DNA from: Lachnospiraceae bacterium M18-1
GTDB taxonomy: Bacteria > Bacillota > Clostridia > Lachnospirales > Lachnospiraceae
Assembly: GCA_000403295.2 (NCBI GenBank)
Contig: KE159609.1
Coordinates: 898,725-962,724, forward strand
Reading direction: 5' to 3'
Length of the DNA: 64,000 nucleotides
The notes beneath the pieces were generated by a model. It searched no databases. It was not told where the DNA came from and was given only the letters and a program-made list of their open reading frames with translations. This document shows positions 34,766 through 43,242 of this stretch, piece by piece. Positions within the stretch are counted from its first letter, which is position 1; each line of letters begins with the position of its first letter. The position numbers were made by a program, and so were the translations under genes.

Positions 34766-35065
34766 ATGGCAGATCAATACACAGGTATGGCAATCGGGGT
34801 ATTTGAGCTGGAAAGCGAGTGCGCATGCTTCGTGGCGCTGGATGCTGCGGCAAAGGCGGCGGACGTGAAGATTCAGGGGGTGGAGAGGAATCGTCTCTCC
34901 GCCGGAGCCTGCGTGAAGATGCGGGGGACGGTCTCCAATGTGAATGCGGCAATGGAGGCAGCGCTTCGGACTGCAGAACCGCTGTCCAAGATCGTTTCCC
35001 ACACGATCATTGCGGCTCCGTCGGAAGAAACGGAAACGGCGATCAGGATGACCATCAATAAATAA
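34766..35065 (+). CDS. BMC shell protein, single BMC domain
   Basis: A 99-residue protein with the pfam00936-type fold (AIGVFELESECACFVALDAAAKAADV, then VKMRGTVSNVNAAMEAALRT, and HTIIAAPSEETE). It should form hexameric shell tiles. The pore-region segment is RLSAGACVKMRG, unlike the KIGSGLVTV type found in the main operon, so it may have a different pore. A 164-base gap before it holds a possible ribosome site GTAGGAGGTAAC but no terminator. It is one of two shell genes attached to the rhamnonate module. Confidence 0.9.
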   Translation: MADQYTGMAIGVFELESECACFVALDAAAKAADVKIQGVERNRLSAGACVKMRGTVSNVNAAMEAALRTAEPLSKIVSHTIIAAPSEETETAIRMTINK

Positions 35066-35142
35066 TCAAAGGCTGTCTTCATCTCATCGATGCGGGCGGC
35101 AGTGCGATCAGGCTATTGAGGCCGGAGAAAGGAGAATATGAT

Positions 35143-35421
35143 ATGTCATATGGTGCATATGGACTGGTAGAAGTCCTCGGGGAGGCCAATGCGGTCCTGG
35201 TGACAGACCGAATGCTGAAGGCTGCGGATGTGGAATATGTGACGCAGGATACGAAGTGCGGCGGTCACGCATTGATCTTTATAGGAGGCAGTATATCGGC
35301 CGTGACAGCGGCAGTGGAGAGTGTGAAGGAAAATCCTCCATGCAAAGTATTCCAGTCCGCGGTGATATCCAATCCGTCTCAGGAAATGACGGACATCGTG
35401 GAAATGTTCCGAAACAGATGA
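35143..35421 (+). CDS. BMC shell protein, single BMC domain
   Basis: A 92-residue shell hexamer subunit (GAYGLVEVLGEANAVLVTDRMLKAADV, FIGGSISAVTAAVESVKE). ATG 35143 follows AAAGGAGAATATG; the upstream ATG in the same frame lacks spacing. The pore loop TKCGGHALIFIGG contains a Cys, and the domain is divergent from the PduA-like proteins further down. It may be a minor shell component specific to the rhamnonate module. Confidence 0.9.
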   Translation: MSYGAYGLVEVLGEANAVLVTDRMLKAADVEYVTQDTKCGGHALIFIGGSISAVTAAVESVKENPPCKVFQSAVISNPSQEMTDIVEMFRNR

Positions 35422-35532
35422 AATACGGCAGAAAAGCGGGCACTGCAGCAGAGGGATTCATAGAATAAGGCTGACAACTCAGAACAGCAGGATACAGACG
35501 GACTGCTGTATGGCAGCTTCAGGAGGAAATGT

Positions 35533-36468
35533 ATGAAATTGGTATTTCTTGACAAAAAAACGATCGGCGAGGATATGGATTTCTCCCGGTTTGCCGAGCT
35601 TGGAGATGTAGTGGAGTATGACTTCACCCAGCCGGAGGAAGCGCCTGAAAGGGTAAAGGACGCAGACATTTTGATCGTGAATAAGGTCCCTGTAAACAGG
35701 CAGACTATCCATACAGCCGGGAATCTGAAGCTGGTCTGCGTGACGGCGACAGGAACCAACAACCTGGATAAAGACTATCTGGCCAAGCGGGGGATCGAGT
35801 GGAGGAATGCGGCTGGCTATTCCACGGAGTCCGTGGCCCAGCATACCTTTGCCATGCTTTTCTACCTTATGGAACACCTGCGGTATTATGACGACTATGC
35901 GAAAGAGGGGAATTACATCAATGATGTCATGTTTACCCACTTTGCAAAGACCTTTCGCCAGCTTACCGGAAAAACCTGGGGGATCATTGGCCTGGGAGCA
36001 ATCGGGAGAAGAGTGGCCGAGATTGCCCGGGCGTTCGGCGCAGAGGTCATTTACTATTCGGCATCCGGCGCGCCGGCGCAGGAAGGATATCGTCAGGTGG
36101 ATCTGGAGACCTTGCTGGGAACCTCGGACATCGTGTCGGTTCATGCCCCGCTGAATCCCTACACGGAAGGGCTGATGGACCAGAAAGCTTTTTCTTCCAT
36201 GCAGCCGCATGCCATCTTTTTAAATTTGGGCCGGGGACAGATCGTGGCAGAAGAGGCTCTTGCGGATGCATTGAATGAAGGCCGGATCGCGGCGGCAGGC
36301 CTGGATGTCCTCTGTAATGAGCCGATGTCCGAAGACAGCCCTCTGCTGAAGGTGAAAGAAAAAGACCGGCTTTTGATCACTCCACATATCGGATGGGCCA
36401 GCGTGGAGGCACGTACAAATCTCATGGACATTGTGGCGGAGCATATCAGAAAGTTCATATCTGCATAA
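35533..36468 (+). CDS. D-isomer-specific 2-hydroxyacid dehydrogenase
   Basis: A 311-residue NAD(H)-dependent reductase of 2-keto acids. The Rossmann motif is GIIGLGAIGRRVAEIARAFG (near 150-170). The catalytic Arg is in NLGRGQIV, the Glu in LDVLCNEPMSED, and the His in LITPHIGWAS. The ribosome site is AGGAGGAAATGT. It lacks an encapsulation helix. In this operon it could reduce pyruvate, the co-product of the rhamnonate aldolase, to D-lactate to regenerate NAD+, or act on another 2-keto acid; glycerate or phosphoglycerate activity cannot be excluded. Confidence 0.87.
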   Translation: MKLVFLDKKTIGEDMDFSRFAELGDVVEYDFTQPEEAPERVKDADILIVNKVPVNRQTIHTAGNLKLVCVTATGTNNLDKDYLAKRGIEWRNAAGYSTESVAQHTFAMLFYLMEHLRYYDDYAKEGNYINDVMFTHFAKTFRQLTGKTWGIIGLGAIGRRVAEIARAFGAEVIYYSASGAPAQEGYRQVDLETLLGTSDIVSVHAPLNPYTEGLMDQKAFSSMQPHAIFLNLGRGQIVAEEALADALNEGRIAAAGLDVLCNEPMSEDSPLLKVKEKDRLLITPHIGWASVEARTNLMDIVAEHIRKFISA

Positions 36469-36608
36469 GCAGACATCAACTTTTACAGCAGCCCGAAAGA
36501 AAAGTAATATGGAAACTTGAATTGTGCAGGTTTGCCAATGAAAAGCGTGGTTTTATGCTGGGATTGGGTAAAATGCCGATACACTTTTACTGGATTATCA
36601 GAGGAAGT

Positions 36609-36696
36609 ACCACATAAAACCACATAAAACCAAATGCAATACATGTTGGGATTCATTTAAATCAAATGAAAAACCAAATAAAATATGTTGGTTTTT
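36609..36696. promoter_or_regulatory. Direct-repeat operator array upstream of the diol dehydratase
   Basis: Three copies in exact 10-base phase, ACCACATAAA (36609-36618), ACCACATAAA (36619-36628) and ACCAAAT (36629-36635), are followed by ACCAAATAAA (36673-36682). The last copy lies in a perfect inverted repeat AAAAACCAA/TTGGTTTTT (36669-36677 with 36688-36696), directly before the -35 box. Helically phased repeats fit the DeoR-type regulator at 49288. The rest of 36469-36903 holds the promoter and an untranslated leader with a small CCGAC/GTCGG hairpin. Confidence 0.5.
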
Positions 36697-36697
36697 G

Positions 36698-36726
36698 TTG
36701 ACTTTTACCTGTTTTAGGAGTATAAT
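36698..36726 (+). promoter_or_regulatory. Promoter of the glycyl-radical BMC operon
   Basis: TTGACT (36698-36703), 17 bases, TATAAT (36721-36726). The mRNA leader to the first ATG would be about 170 bases. Confidence 0.85.
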
Positions 36727-36903
36727 GCAATTAACTGGATGGGGAGTCTCATATTTTCTCTCTACAAGGTTAAAATATATCTGTGAATTACATAATGAAA
36801 ATGTATCATTTACGGGTTCGTTTTCCGACGGGCCTGTCGGGGGGATTCCTTTTTCGGCTTGTGGTGCAGTGTGGTTTATAGATAAGAAAGGAGTAACAAG
36901 CAG

Positions 36904-39447
36904 ATGGGATTATATACTTATAACAGTACGGATATCCCGAAGACTGACCGGATTCCAAAGCTGGTTGACCATTTATACGCAAAGCTGCCGGAGATTGAAT
37001 CGGCAAGAGCTGTCTTGATTACGGAGTCATACAGACAGACGGAGAATGAACCTGTGGTCATCCGGCGTGCAAAGGCGTTTCAGCACATTTTGGAGAATAT
37101 CCCGATCATCATCCGTGATCTGGAGCTGATCGTGGGAAGCACGACCATAGCTCCCCGGGGCTGCCAGACCTACCCGGAGTTCTCTTACGAATGGCTGGAA
37201 ACAGAGTTTGACACGGTTGAGACCAGGTCTGCCGATCCGTTTTACATATCGGAGCAGACGAAGCGGGAGCTGAAGGAAGCGAATGCCTATTGGAAGGGCA
37301 GGACGACCAGTGAGCTGGCAACGGCTTATATGGAACCGGAGACATTGACCGCTATGGAACACAACATGTTCACGCCGGGGAATTATTTCTACAATGGTGT
37401 AGGGCATGTGACGGTCAAGTATGAGGAGGTGCTTGCCATCGGATTTTCCGGAATCCGACAGAAGGCAGAGGCTCAGCTGGCTTCTTTGAGCCTGACAGAC
37501 GGAGATTACCAGAGAAAATCCCGTTTCCTGCAGGCAGTCATCATCAGCTGCGACGCGGCGGTGACCTATGCCAGACGGTATGCGAAACTGGCACTGGAAG
37601 AAGCGGAGAAATGCACCGACGGTGCAAGAAAACTGGAACTGCTCCAGATCGCACAGAATTGTGCCAATGTGCCGGAGAAAGGGGCTAACGGATTCTATGA
37701 GGCATGCCAGTCCTTCTGGTTTGTACAGCAGCTTCTGCAGATTGAATCCAGCGGACACTCCATTTCGCCGGGACGATTTGACCAGTACATGTATCCTTAT
37801 TATAAGAAGGACCTGGACAGCGGCAAGCTGACACGTGAATTTGCTCAGGAACTGATGGACTGCATCTGGGTGAAGCTTAACGACCTGAACAAGTGCCGTG
37901 ACGCTGCATCGGCAGAAGGATTTGCAGGCTACAGCCTGTTCCAGAACCTGATCGCCGGAGGACAGAACAAGGAGGGCATTGACGTGACCAATGACTTGTC
38001 TTTCATGTGCATCCAGGCGTCTATGCATGTATTCCTTCCACAGCCATCTTTATCAGTCCGTGTGTGGAACGGTTCGCCTCATGAATTTCTGGTCAAGGCA
38101 GCGGAACTGACACGTACCGGGATCGGGCTTCCGGCATATTACAACGATGAAGTCATCATTCCGTCCCTGGTCAGCAGAGGGCTGACGCTGCAGGATGCCC
38201 GGGAGTACAACATCATCGGATGTGTGGAACCCCAGAAGGCGGGCAAGACCGAAGGGTGGCACGACGCCGCGTTCTTCAATATGTGCCGTCCGCTGGAACT
38301 GGTATTTACCAACGGTGTGGACAAAGGGGTGCAGGTAGGACCGCAGACCGGCAATGTAGAGGATATGAAGACCTTTGAGGAATTTTATCATGCATACAAG
38401 ATGCAGATGGATTATGCCATCAAGCTGCTGGTCAACGCAGACAATGCCATTGATATGGCTCATGCGGAACGCTGTCCGCTGCCGTTCTTATCGTCCATGA
38501 TAGACGACTGTATGAACCGCGGCAAGACCGCGCAGGAAGGCGGCGCTGTCTACAACTTCACCGGTCCCCAGGGCTTCGGGGTTGCCAACATGGCGGATTC
38601 CCTGTATGTCGTGAAGAAGCTGGTGTACGACGAACAGAAAGTAACTATGAAGGAAATAAAGACCGCTCTGATGACCAATTACGGTAAGGGGCTTGACTCC
38701 GAAGACATTGCAGCTGTTACGGCAAATGTGGCCAATGAGATGCGGGCTGCCGGACAGGCTGTGGGAGAAGCGGAGATCGCAGCCATCCTGAAAACCGTGG
38801 TCGCGGCGTCTGAATCACCGGAGGTCAAGGCCAACGGAGAACGGCTTCAGAAGCTGATCGACCAGGTTCCGAAGTTCGGCAATGACATCGCGGAGGTGGA
38901 TACATTTGCCAGGGATGTGGCTTATACCTATACGAGACCGCTGGAGAATTACAGGAACCCAAGGGGAGGCATCTTCCAGGCCGGCCTGTATCCGGTATCG
39001 GCAAATGTTCCGCTGGGCGCACAGACGGGGGCGACGCCGGACGGAAGGCTGGCGCATATGCCGGTGGCGGACGGAGTATCGCCATCTGCAGGCAAGGACG
39101 TGAACGGTCCTACGGCAGCGGCTAATTCGGTATCCAAGCTGGATCATTATATTGCTTCCAACGGAACCCTATTCAACCAGAAGTTCCATCCGTCCGCATT
39201 GAGCGGGAGAAAAGGACTTGACAACTTTGTAGGCCTGATCCGTTCCTACTTCGACCAGAAGGGCAGCCATATGCAGTTCAACGTGGTCAGCAGAGAGACG
39301 CTTCTGGATGCGCAGAAGCATCCGGAGCAGTACAAGCACCTGGTAGTGCGTGTGGCAGGCTACAGCGCATTGTTTACGACGCTGTCCAAGTCGCTGCAGG
39401 ATGATATCATCCGCCGGACAGAGCAGGGCTTCGGAAATGAGGCGTAA
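36904..39447 (+). CDS. Glycyl radical 1,2-propanediol dehydratase
   Basis: An 847-residue glycyl radical enzyme of the pyruvate formate-lyase superfamily. The active-site Cys440 and Glu442 lie in IIGCVEPQ, the hallmark of diol (glycerol/propanediol) dehydratases; the radical Gly819 is in VVRVAGYSALF. Neighbouring class II aldolase, PduP and PduL point to (S)-1,2-propanediol rather than glycerol or choline. The reaction gives propanal and water without B12. ATG follows AAAGGAGTAACAAGCAG. There is no N-terminal encapsulation peptide, so packing into the compartment is by another route. The gene heads the main operon behind promoter 36698. The activase follows by 20 bases. Confidence 0.92.
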   Translation: MGLYTYNSTDIPKTDRIPKLVDHLYAKLPEIESARAVLITESYRQTENEPVVIRRAKAFQHILENIPIIIRDLELIVGSTTIAPRGCQTYPEFSYEWLETEFDTVETRSADPFYISEQTKRELKEANAYWKGRTTSELATAYMEPETLTAMEHNMFTPGNYFYNGVGHVTVKYEEVLAIGFSGIRQKAEAQLASLSLTDGDYQRKSRFLQAVIISCDAAVTYARRYAKLALEEAEKCTDGARKLELLQIAQNCANVPEKGANGFYEACQSFWFVQQLLQIESSGHSISPGRFDQYMYPYYKKDLDSGKLTREFAQELMDCIWVKLNDLNKCRDAASAEGFAGYSLFQNLIAGGQNKEGIDVTNDLSFMCIQASMHVFLPQPSLSVRVWNGSPHEFLVKAAELTRTGIGLPAYYNDEVIIPSLVSRGLTLQDAREYNIIGCVEPQKAGKTEGWHDAAFFNMCRPLELVFTNGVDKGVQVGPQTGNVEDMKTFEEFYHAYKMQMDYAIKLLVNADNAIDMAHAERCPLPFLSSMIDDCMNRGKTAQEGGAVYNFTGPQGFGVANMADSLYVVKKLVYDEQKVTMKEIKTALMTNYGKGLDSEDIAAVTANVANEMRAAGQAVGEAEIAAILKTVVAASESPEVKANGERLQKLIDQVPKFGNDIAEVDTFARDVAYTYTRPLENYRNPRGGIFQAGLYPVSANVPLGAQTGATPDGRLAHMPVADGVSPSAGKDVNGPTAAANSVSKLDHYIASNGTLFNQKFHPSALSGRKGLDNFVGLIRSYFDQKGSHMQFNVVSRETLLDAQKHPEQYKHLVVRVAGYSALFTTLSKSLQDDIIRRTEQGFGNEA

Positions 39448-39467
39448 GCGGAGCAGGAGGTAGCGCC

Positions 39468-40262
39468 ATGGAAGACTATAAGAAGACAAAGGGCCGCATT
39501 TTTGATATACAGCGGTACTCGATCCACGATGGAAACGGAATCCGTACCATTGTGTTTTTGAAGGGATGTGTGCTTCGCTGCCGCTGGTGCTGCAATCCGG
39601 AATCTCAGGAATATGCCATACAGACCATGATAGTCCAGGGAGAGCCCAAGATCATCGGCAGGGATGTGACCGTGGCCGAGGTCATGGAGACCGTGGAGAA
39701 GGACCGCCCCTATTACCGCCGGACCGGAGGAGGGCTGACGCTCTCCGGCGGGGAAAGTCTCTGCCAGCCGGAATTTGCGGCGGCGCTCCTGCGTGCGGCG
39801 AAGGAAAACGGCATCAATACGGCCATGGAGAGTATGGGCTGCGCGAAGTGGGAAGTGATCGAAGGAGTGCTTCCTTATCTGGATCAGTATCTGCTGGACA
39901 TCAAGCACTGCAATCCGGACAAGCACAGGGAATTTACCGGCAGGTCCAATGAGCTGATGCTGGAAAACGCAAAGAAGATCGCAGCTTCCCATATGACTGA
40001 GCTGAGCATCCGGGTTCCGGTGATACCGGGCTTCAACGACACTTTGGAGGAGATTCGGGATATCGCTGCATATACCAGGGCGCTGGGTAATGTGAAGCGG
40101 CTTCATTTACTGCCGTATCACAGGCTTGGGCAGGATAAATACTCCGGACTTGGGAGAGAATACCTGATGGGTGATGTGAAGCCGCCGGCCAACGAGAAAA
40201 TGCAGGAGCTGCTCACGGTTGCAGAGCAGACAGCAGGGATCGAATGCCAGATCGGCGGGTAA
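39468..40262 (+). CDS. Radical SAM glycyl-radical-enzyme activase, short form
   Basis: A 264-residue radical SAM enzyme that installs the glycyl radical on the upstream dehydratase. The SAM-cluster motif CVLRCRWC is near residue 37, with the SAM-binding TLSGGES near 93. Many activases of this branch (for glycerol and choline enzymes) carry a ferredoxin-like insert with eight extra Cys between these motifs. Here CNPESQEYA leads, after only about 20 residues, into VTVAEVMETVEKDRPYY, so both auxiliary clusters are absent, as in PFL activase. ATG follows AGCAGGAGGTAGCGCC. Confidence 0.92.
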   Translation: MEDYKKTKGRIFDIQRYSIHDGNGIRTIVFLKGCVLRCRWCCNPESQEYAIQTMIVQGEPKIIGRDVTVAEVMETVEKDRPYYRRTGGGLTLSGGESLCQPEFAAALLRAAKENGINTAMESMGCAKWEVIEGVLPYLDQYLLDIKHCNPDKHREFTGRSNELMLENAKKIAASHMTELSIRVPVIPGFNDTLEEIRDIAAYTRALGNVKRLHLLPYHRLGQDKYSGLGREYLMGDVKPPANEKMQELLTVAEQTAGIECQIGG

Positions 40263-40359
40263 GATAAAAGGGACGTAGAGAGAAATATATAGTATAAATA
40301 AAATAGGTGCATTGAGGTCTGCGGACCTGAATCATCATAAATCCAAGGAGGAAAAAAGG

Positions 40360-41163
40360 ATGCAAAACGAATTTGAAATCAAAAAAGAGATGTGTGAGAT
40401 CGGCAAGCGCGTATACAACCGCGGAATGGTTGCGGCAAATGACGGAAACTTTTCCGTAAAGCTCAATGACAATGAATTTCTGTGCACACCGACCGGCGTC
40501 AGCAAAGGTTTCATGACTCCGGAATACATCTGCAAGGTAGATGCGGAAGGCAGGGTACTTCAGGCAAACAAGGGTTTCAGACCGTCATCGGAGATCAAGA
40601 TGCATATGCGTGTCTACAAAGAGAGACCGGACGTAAATTCTGTAGTACATGCACATCCGCTGTATGCAACTACATTTGCGATCGCAGGGATCCCGCTGAC
40701 ACAGCCGATCATGCCGGAAGCAGTGATCGCTCTCGGATGTGTTCCGATCGCGAAGTACGGCACACCTTCCACGATGGAGATTCCGGATGCAGTATCCGAG
40801 CATCTGCAGTATTTTGATGCAGTATTGCTGGAGAACCACGGCGCGCTGACCTACTCCGATTCTCTGCTGAATGCATATCATAAGATGGAATCTGTTGAGT
40901 TCTATGCACGTCTGTTATGGCAGACCATGCAGATCGGCGGACCGCAGGAGCTGAACAAAGAGCAGGTGGAAAAGCTGTATGAGATCAGAAGACAGTTCGG
41001 ACTTCCCGGAAAGCATCCTGCAAACGTATGCCCGAATGCAAAGGCTGGAAAGCCGAGCTGCCATACATGCGGCGGAAACTGCAGCGGCGGCGCAGCTCCG
41101 AAGGCAGACGCGGATCTGGTAGCAGAGATCACCAAGAAGGTCATGAGCCAGCTTGGAATGTAA
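40360..41163 (+). CDS. Class II aldolase (fuculose/rhamnulose-1-phosphate type), BMC-targeted
   Basis: A 267-residue zinc aldolase expected to split L-fuculose-1-phosphate or L-rhamnulose-1-phosphate into dihydroxyacetone phosphate and L-lactaldehyde. Zinc ligands are in VVHAHPLYA (HxH) and LLENHGAL; the catalytic Glu lies in SSEIKMHMRVY. The C-terminus has a linker with Cys-rich PSCHTCGGNCSGG and ends in an encapsulation helix, ADLVAEITKKVMSQLGM. ATG 40360 follows AAGGAGGAAAAAAGG; the frame start at 40312 has none. Kinase and isomerase for the sugar are not in this window. Confidence 0.92.
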   Translation: MQNEFEIKKEMCEIGKRVYNRGMVAANDGNFSVKLNDNEFLCTPTGVSKGFMTPEYICKVDAEGRVLQANKGFRPSSEIKMHMRVYKERPDVNSVVHAHPLYATTFAIAGIPLTQPIMPEAVIALGCVPIAKYGTPSTMEIPDAVSEHLQYFDAVLLENHGALTYSDSLLNAYHKMESVEFYARLLWQTMQIGGPQELNKEQVEKLYEIRRQFGLPGKHPANVCPNAKAGKPSCHTCGGNCSGGAAPKADADLVAEITKKVMSQLGM

Positions 41164-41235
41164 GAAAAACCGCAGAGGGCCGGGGCGTATGGGGCGTAAG
41201 GGCCTGCGCCCGGCAGAAAAGAAATGAGGACTGCT

Positions 41236-41757
41236 ATGAATGAACAGGAGATTTCCGGTGTGGTGAAGGCCGTACTGGAAGGAATGAAAAATACGGGTTC
41301 CGCGCATGGAGCCGGACATGTCTGCACATGCAAAAAGCATAAGATGACTCTGGAAAAAGCCAATGCCCTGATCGAGAAGGTCAAGGCGAAGGCATCGGAG
41401 ATGGGCGTCCGTGCGGTGGTGGCAGTTGCGGACCAGGCCGGAAGGCCCGTGGCGGTTCAGAGTATGGACGGAGCCTACATAGCAAGCTTTGATATTGCGT
41501 TAAATAAATCATTTACCTCGGCAAGCCTGAACATGTCAACGGAGGCTTTAAGCCATTTAAGCCAGCCGGGACAGCCCTTGTACGGCATCCAGTTTACCAA
41601 TGACGGCAAGATCGTCATCTTCGGAGGCGGAGAGGTGCTGGAAGCAGAGGGGAAAATGATTGGAGCCTTAGGCGTAAGCGGCGGTACCGCAGAGCAGGAT
41701 ACCGAGCTTGCGGCCTACGGCAGGGAAGTATTTAAGGAGGTAATAGCGTGTCTGTAA
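41236..41757 (+). CDS. GlcG/HbpS-family (DUF336) protein with encapsulation peptide
   Basis: A 173-residue protein. An N-terminal helix MNEQEISGVVKAVLEGMKN resembles BMC targeting peptides, followed by a short linker with CTCKKH. The rest is the GlcG/PduO C-terminal-like domain (VVAVADQAGRPVAVQSMDGA, ALNKSFTSASLNMSTEAL, GGGEVLEAEGKMIGALGVSGGT). The family includes heme- or cofactor-binding proteins whose role in microcompartments is not settled. It starts at ATG 41236 after TGAGGAC and overlaps the start of the aldehyde dehydrogenase gene by 10 bases. Confidence 0.88.
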   Translation: MNEQEISGVVKAVLEGMKNTGSAHGAGHVCTCKKHKMTLEKANALIEKVKAKASEMGVRAVVAVADQAGRPVAVQSMDGAYIASFDIALNKSFTSASLNMSTEALSHLSQPGQPLYGIQFTNDGKIVIFGGGEVLEAEGKMIGALGVSGGTAEQDTELAAYGREVFKEVIACL

Positions 41758-43136
41758 ATGAACAGATGGTTCAGGACATTGTGCAGGAAGTGGTGGCGAA
41801 GATGCAGATCGCTTCCGATGTGACCGGCAACCACGGTGTTTTCCAGGATATGAACACTGCCATCGAGGCAGCCAAGAAAACACAGAAGATTGTTGCCCGG
41901 ATGTCCATGGACCAGAGAGAGAAGATTATTTCCAATATCCGCGGAAAGATCAAAGAGCATGCGGAGATCTTTGCACGGATGGGAGTACAGGAGACCGGCA
42001 TGGGAAATGTCGGACACAAGATCTTAAAGCATCAGCTTGTAGCTGAGAAGACACCCGGAACAGAAGATATTCAAACAACAGCCTGGTCAGGAGACAGAGG
42101 GCTGACACTGATCGAGATGGGACCTTTCGGAGTCATCGGCGCCATCACTCCATGTACCAATCCAAGCGAGACGGTGCTGTGTAATACGATCGGCATGCTG
42201 GCAGGAGGCAATACGGTCGTATTCAATCCCCATCCGGCAGCGATTAAGACATCAATCTACGCCGTCAACCTGATCAATGAAGCATCACTGGAGGCCGGCG
42301 GCCCGGACAATATTGCATGTACGGTAGAGAAGCCGACCCTGGAAAGCAGCAACATTATGATGAAACACAAGGATATCCCGCTGATCGCCGCGACCGGCGG
42401 CCCGGGTGTGGTAACGGCTGTGCTGTCCTCCGGCAAGAGAGGTATCGGCGCAGGGGCAGGCAACCCGCCCGCACTGGTGGATGAGACAGCAGATATCCGC
42501 AAGGCGGCAGAGGACATTGTCAATGGATGTACCTTTGACAATAACCTTCCCTGTATCGCGGAGAAAGAGATCGTAGCGGTGGATTCCATTGCGGACGAGC
42601 TGATGCATTACATGATCACCGAGCAGGGCTGCTATCTGGCTTCTAAGGAAGAGCAGGATGCGCTGACAGAGGTGGTATTAAAGGGCGGACGCCTGAACAG
42701 AAAATGTGTCGGAAGAGATGCAAAGACTCTGCTGGGCATGATCGGCGTAACCGTACCGGACAATATCCGGTGCATCACCTTTGAAGGCCCGAAGGAGCAT
42801 CCGCTGATCGCGGAGGAGCTGATGATGCCGATCCTGGGGGTAGTAAGGGCAAAGGATTTTGACGACGCGGTAGAGCAGGCCGTATGGCTGGAGCACGGCA
42901 ACCGTCATTCCGCCCACATCCATTCCAAGAATGTGGACAATATCACCAAATATGCAAAGGCGATCGACACTGCGATCCTTGTAAAGAACGGACCGTCCTA
43001 TGCGGCGATCGGGTTCGGCGGAGAGGGCTTCTGTACCTTTACCATTGCCAGCCGGACAGGAGAAGGACTGACAAGCGCAAGCGCATTTACGAAGAGGAGA
43101 CGCTGCGTAATGTGCGACAGCCTGTGTATTCGATAA
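41748..43136 (+). CDS. pduP: CoA-acylating propionaldehyde dehydrogenase, BMC-targeted
   Basis: A 462-residue PduP/EutE-type enzyme converting propanal, CoA and NAD+ to propionyl-CoA and NADH. The N-terminal encapsulation helix is MSVNEQMVQDIVQEVVAKM. The catalytic Cys lies in DNNLPCIAEKEIV, with cofactor motifs GVIGAITPCTNPSETV and GAGNPPALVDETA. It starts with GTG 41748 after AGGAGGTAATAGC. It works on the product of the diol dehydratase, and the NADH is recycled by the alcohol dehydrogenases in the same compartment. Confidence 0.93.
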   Translation: MSVNEQMVQDIVQEVVAKMQIASDVTGNHGVFQDMNTAIEAAKKTQKIVARMSMDQREKIISNIRGKIKEHAEIFARMGVQETGMGNVGHKILKHQLVAEKTPGTEDIQTTAWSGDRGLTLIEMGPFGVIGAITPCTNPSETVLCNTIGMLAGGNTVVFNPHPAAIKTSIYAVNLINEASLEAGGPDNIACTVEKPTLESSNIMMKHKDIPLIAATGGPGVVTAVLSSGKRGIGAGAGNPPALVDETADIRKAAEDIVNGCTFDNNLPCIAEKEIVAVDSIADELMHYMITEQGCYLASKEEQDALTEVVLKGGRLNRKCVGRDAKTLLGMIGVTVPDNIRCITFEGPKEHPLIAEELMMPILGVVRAKDFDDAVEQAVWLEHGNRHSAHIHSKNVDNITKYAKAIDTAILVKNGPSYAAIGFGGEGFCTFTIASRTGEGLTSASAFTKRRRCVMCDSLCIR

Positions 43137-43242
43137 AAGCAAGCAGGAGATCAGCCTGCAGCGGGACAGGCAGCCATGGAAATGAGACTGGTTCCGCGGC
43201 AGTAAAAGGCAGGCTGGTCGTAAGTTGAGGAGGCAATATAAA

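Noticed and set aside
36609..36635. Start of a CRISPR-like repeat array
   Set aside because: Units are 10 bases and abut without spacers; they fit a regulatory site, and no cas genes are present.
37027..38028. Minus-strand frame opposite the diol dehydratase
   Set aside because: Shadow of a highly conserved gene with visible active-site motifs.
36904..39447. Choline trimethylamine-lyase (CutC) or pyruvate formate-lyase
   Set aside because: The single active-site Cys followed by E two residues later (GCVEPQ) and the aldolase/PduP/PduL context indicate a diol dehydratase; PFL would have adjacent Cys-Cys. CutC shares the GCVEP motif, so exclusion rests mainly on the gene context.
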